NCBI GenBank assembly: GCA_011947345.1
Contig: JAAVTG010000559.1
Span: 372,001-436,000 of the forward strand
Origin: Phytophthora quininea
Lineage: Eukaryota; Oomycota; Peronosporomycetes; Peronosporales; Peronosporaceae
Direction of reading: 5' to 3'
DNA length: 64,000 bases
Every line of letters begins with the position of its first letter. The stretch's first letter is position 1. A program made the position numbers and the translations under genes. Below are positions 62,785 to 64,000 of the stretch, piece after piece. The notes beneath the pieces are model-generated. The model saw only the letters and a list, made by a program, of their open reading frames with translations. It was not told the origin of the DNA and searched no databases.

Positions 62785-62848
62785 ATCGGCAAAATGCACG
62801 TCGAATGTGTTGTACGTTAAAAACACATTCGACGTGCACTTTGCCGAT
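62785..62848. repeat. near-perfect 27-bp inverted repeat with 10-base loop
   Basis: Arm 62785-62811 and arm 62822-62848 are reverse complements with a single mismatch; the loop is GTACGTTAAA. Transcription either way would give a long stable stem. Stands alone in a non-coding stretch. Confidence 0.85.
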
Positions 62849-62996
62849 TTTAAGCGAGCAGCAGCAGCTTGTCAAACACTGTCGAAAAGATCAAGGCCGC
62901 AAAGACAGCGCGTTCCCGAAGGAGACCATTGAAGCAAGCGTGCAACTGGATTAATCGTCCAGTTCGGAGCAACAGTCAGCCGAGCTTGCGCTCGCC

Positions 62997-63251
62997 ATGG
63001 CAACCTCGAGGTTGCTCTGTCCTTCCCTCGCTCGGACTGGACGAGGCGCTGTCCGATCGTCAACACGCCGGTATTTTTCCTCCTCTCCACGTGCTCAGGC
63101 CAGCCAACCAGCCCGCTTGCTATCCAGCCTGCGCGGGCAGATTTTCCGGCCCACCGGCCCCGCCTTCCGCACGACATCGAGCGTCCCCACCACAGGGCGG
63201 ACGCCACCTCCGTCGGCCGCGTCAGTCAAGGCAAAATTGTCGGCGGTCTGA
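62997..63251 (+). CDS. 84-residue ORF resembling a mitochondrial presequence
   Basis: Begins MATSRLLCPSLARTGRG and contains RRYFSSSPRAQ; it is rich in Arg, Ser and Ala, nearly free of acidic residues, with an R-x-Y-F-S type cleavage context. Could be the first exon of a mitochondrial protein, but no mature domain follows in frame. Could equally be a chance frame in GC-rich sequence. Confidence 0.2.
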   Translation: MATSRLLCPSLARTGRGAVRSSTRRYFSSSPRAQASQPARLLSSLRGQIFRPTGPAFRTTSSVPTTGRTPPPSAASVKAKLSAV

Positions 63252-63486
63252 GGCACTCATACCTCGGCGACAAGCTCCCTGTTGCTGCACAAATGGCGGT
63301 GGGCGAGAGGAGATGCAGGTTTACTGACCAGCCAGGCTCTACCGACAGGCTGCCGCCAGCGCAACCGCCTCGGGCTCATTAACGATTTCGCCTCTCACCA
63401 AGCGAGCCCAAGCGAGCGGCAGTAACACGCCAAGCCAAGCCAGCTCCCCGTCCAGTTCTTCTTTGTAGTCAAGTCCCCGATCCGCC

Positions 63487-64000
63487 ATGCACATGGTCGC
63501 TGTCAGCTCGAGTTCGCCCATGGCGTCCGTGTCCAAGCCCAAGTCGCTCTCGCCCACCGCCAAGGGCATCTGGTCCCAGGAGGAACACGACCGCTTCCTG
63601 CAGGCCATGAAGCTCTACCCCAAGGGTCCGTGGAAATCCATCGCCGACCACATCGCCACTCGCTCCGTCCGGCAAGTGCAGACCCACGCTCAAAAGTACC
63701 AGGAGAAGGTTTCTCGCCGTCTGCGCGGACTTCGCAAGTCCAAGAAAAACTGGTGCGTCCTGAGCACCGCATCGACGACGATACCATGGAGCTGTGCAAG
63801 TTGGTGGATTGCGCTGCTGAGAAGCTGGTGGCAGCAAGTAGGAGGAAATCGACCCGAGCAGCCAATGGCGTCAAACTAGAGCCCCTGCAAAGGTCAAGCA
63901 AGAGCCCAATGAACCGCACAGCAGTCCGCGCGGCACGGACGAAGACATGAAGGGCGACGACTCCTTCTTGCCGCTGCCGTTCCTCGACTTTGGCGACATT
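63487..64000 (+). CDS. SHAQKYF-class single-repeat Myb transcription factor (runs off the window)
   Basis: One Myb repeat: KGIWSQEEHDRFLQAMKLYP, KGPWKSIADHIATRSVRQVQ and the THAQKYQEK helix, a variant of the SHAQKYF signature. Binds DNA through the third helix. A frame break follows at 63745-63749 (five A, six needed), after which KLVRPEHRIDDDTMELCKLV continues. A further shift before 63950 gives an acidic, hydrophobic end GDDSFLPLPFLDFGD that reaches the window edge, so the stop lies outside. Start at the ATG 63487; a second ATG is at 63520. Such Mybs are numerous in oomycetes and often stage-specific. Confidence 0.8.

Overview
The window is nuclear DNA of an oomycete-like stramenopile. Genes are tightly packed, introns are short (about 55-75 bp) with GT-AG borders, and neighbours are often divergent or convergent. 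The gene set includes a CRT-type transporter, delta-tubulin and an SFI1-like repeat protein (a flagellated cell), a SHAQKYF Myb, a stramenopile-type PMRISK DNA-binding protein, a ZSWIM/FAR1-MULE protein, and piggyBac-, Copia- and possible Crypton-type fragments. I cannot name the species.

Left half, about 0-35 kb, is gene-rich. In order: CRT-like transporter (-), VPS51 (+), GAF-GAF-GAF cyclic-nucleotide phosphodiesterase (-), DDX10/Dbp4 RNA helicase (+), a HAD-like + YvcK/CofD-like fusion with a C-terminal membrane helix (+), an RGS-RGS-DENN protein (-), Rab32-like GTPase (+), TAZ zinc-finger protein (-), UBC4/5 E2 (-), syntaxin (+), a large Tudor-like repeat protein (-), SFI1-like protein (+), delta-tubulin (-), ZSWIM/FAR1-like protein (+), and a decayed kinase fragment (+). 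Trafficking is well represented (VPS51, DENN, Rab32-like, syntaxin), and two basal-body genes (SFI1-like, delta-tubulin) lie tail to tail.

Right half, 35-60 kb, is dominated by two large palindromes. Palindrome 1 has arms 35807-41694 and 43842-49732 around a 2.15-kb spacer. Its outer left end lies inside a transcription-factor-like gene, so the right arm carries a truncated copy of that gene. The arms also hold Copia and DDE transposase remnants. Palindrome 2 has arms of about 53466-56312 and 56554-59402 around a 241-bp spacer and carries two mirror-image piggyBac-type transposase remnants. Between them lies a minisatellite of hairpin units. A Crypton-like remnant, a mostly empty 3-kb stretch with a near-perfect 27-bp hairpin, and the start of a SHAQKYF Myb gene fill the end.

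Many conserved genes are broken by single-base indels, mostly one base short in a mononucleotide run. Even the almost invariant ubiquitin-conjugating enzyme is hit. The simplest reading is residual homopolymer error in a long-read draft assembly. The affected genes are therefore annotated here as single genes, not pseudogenes.
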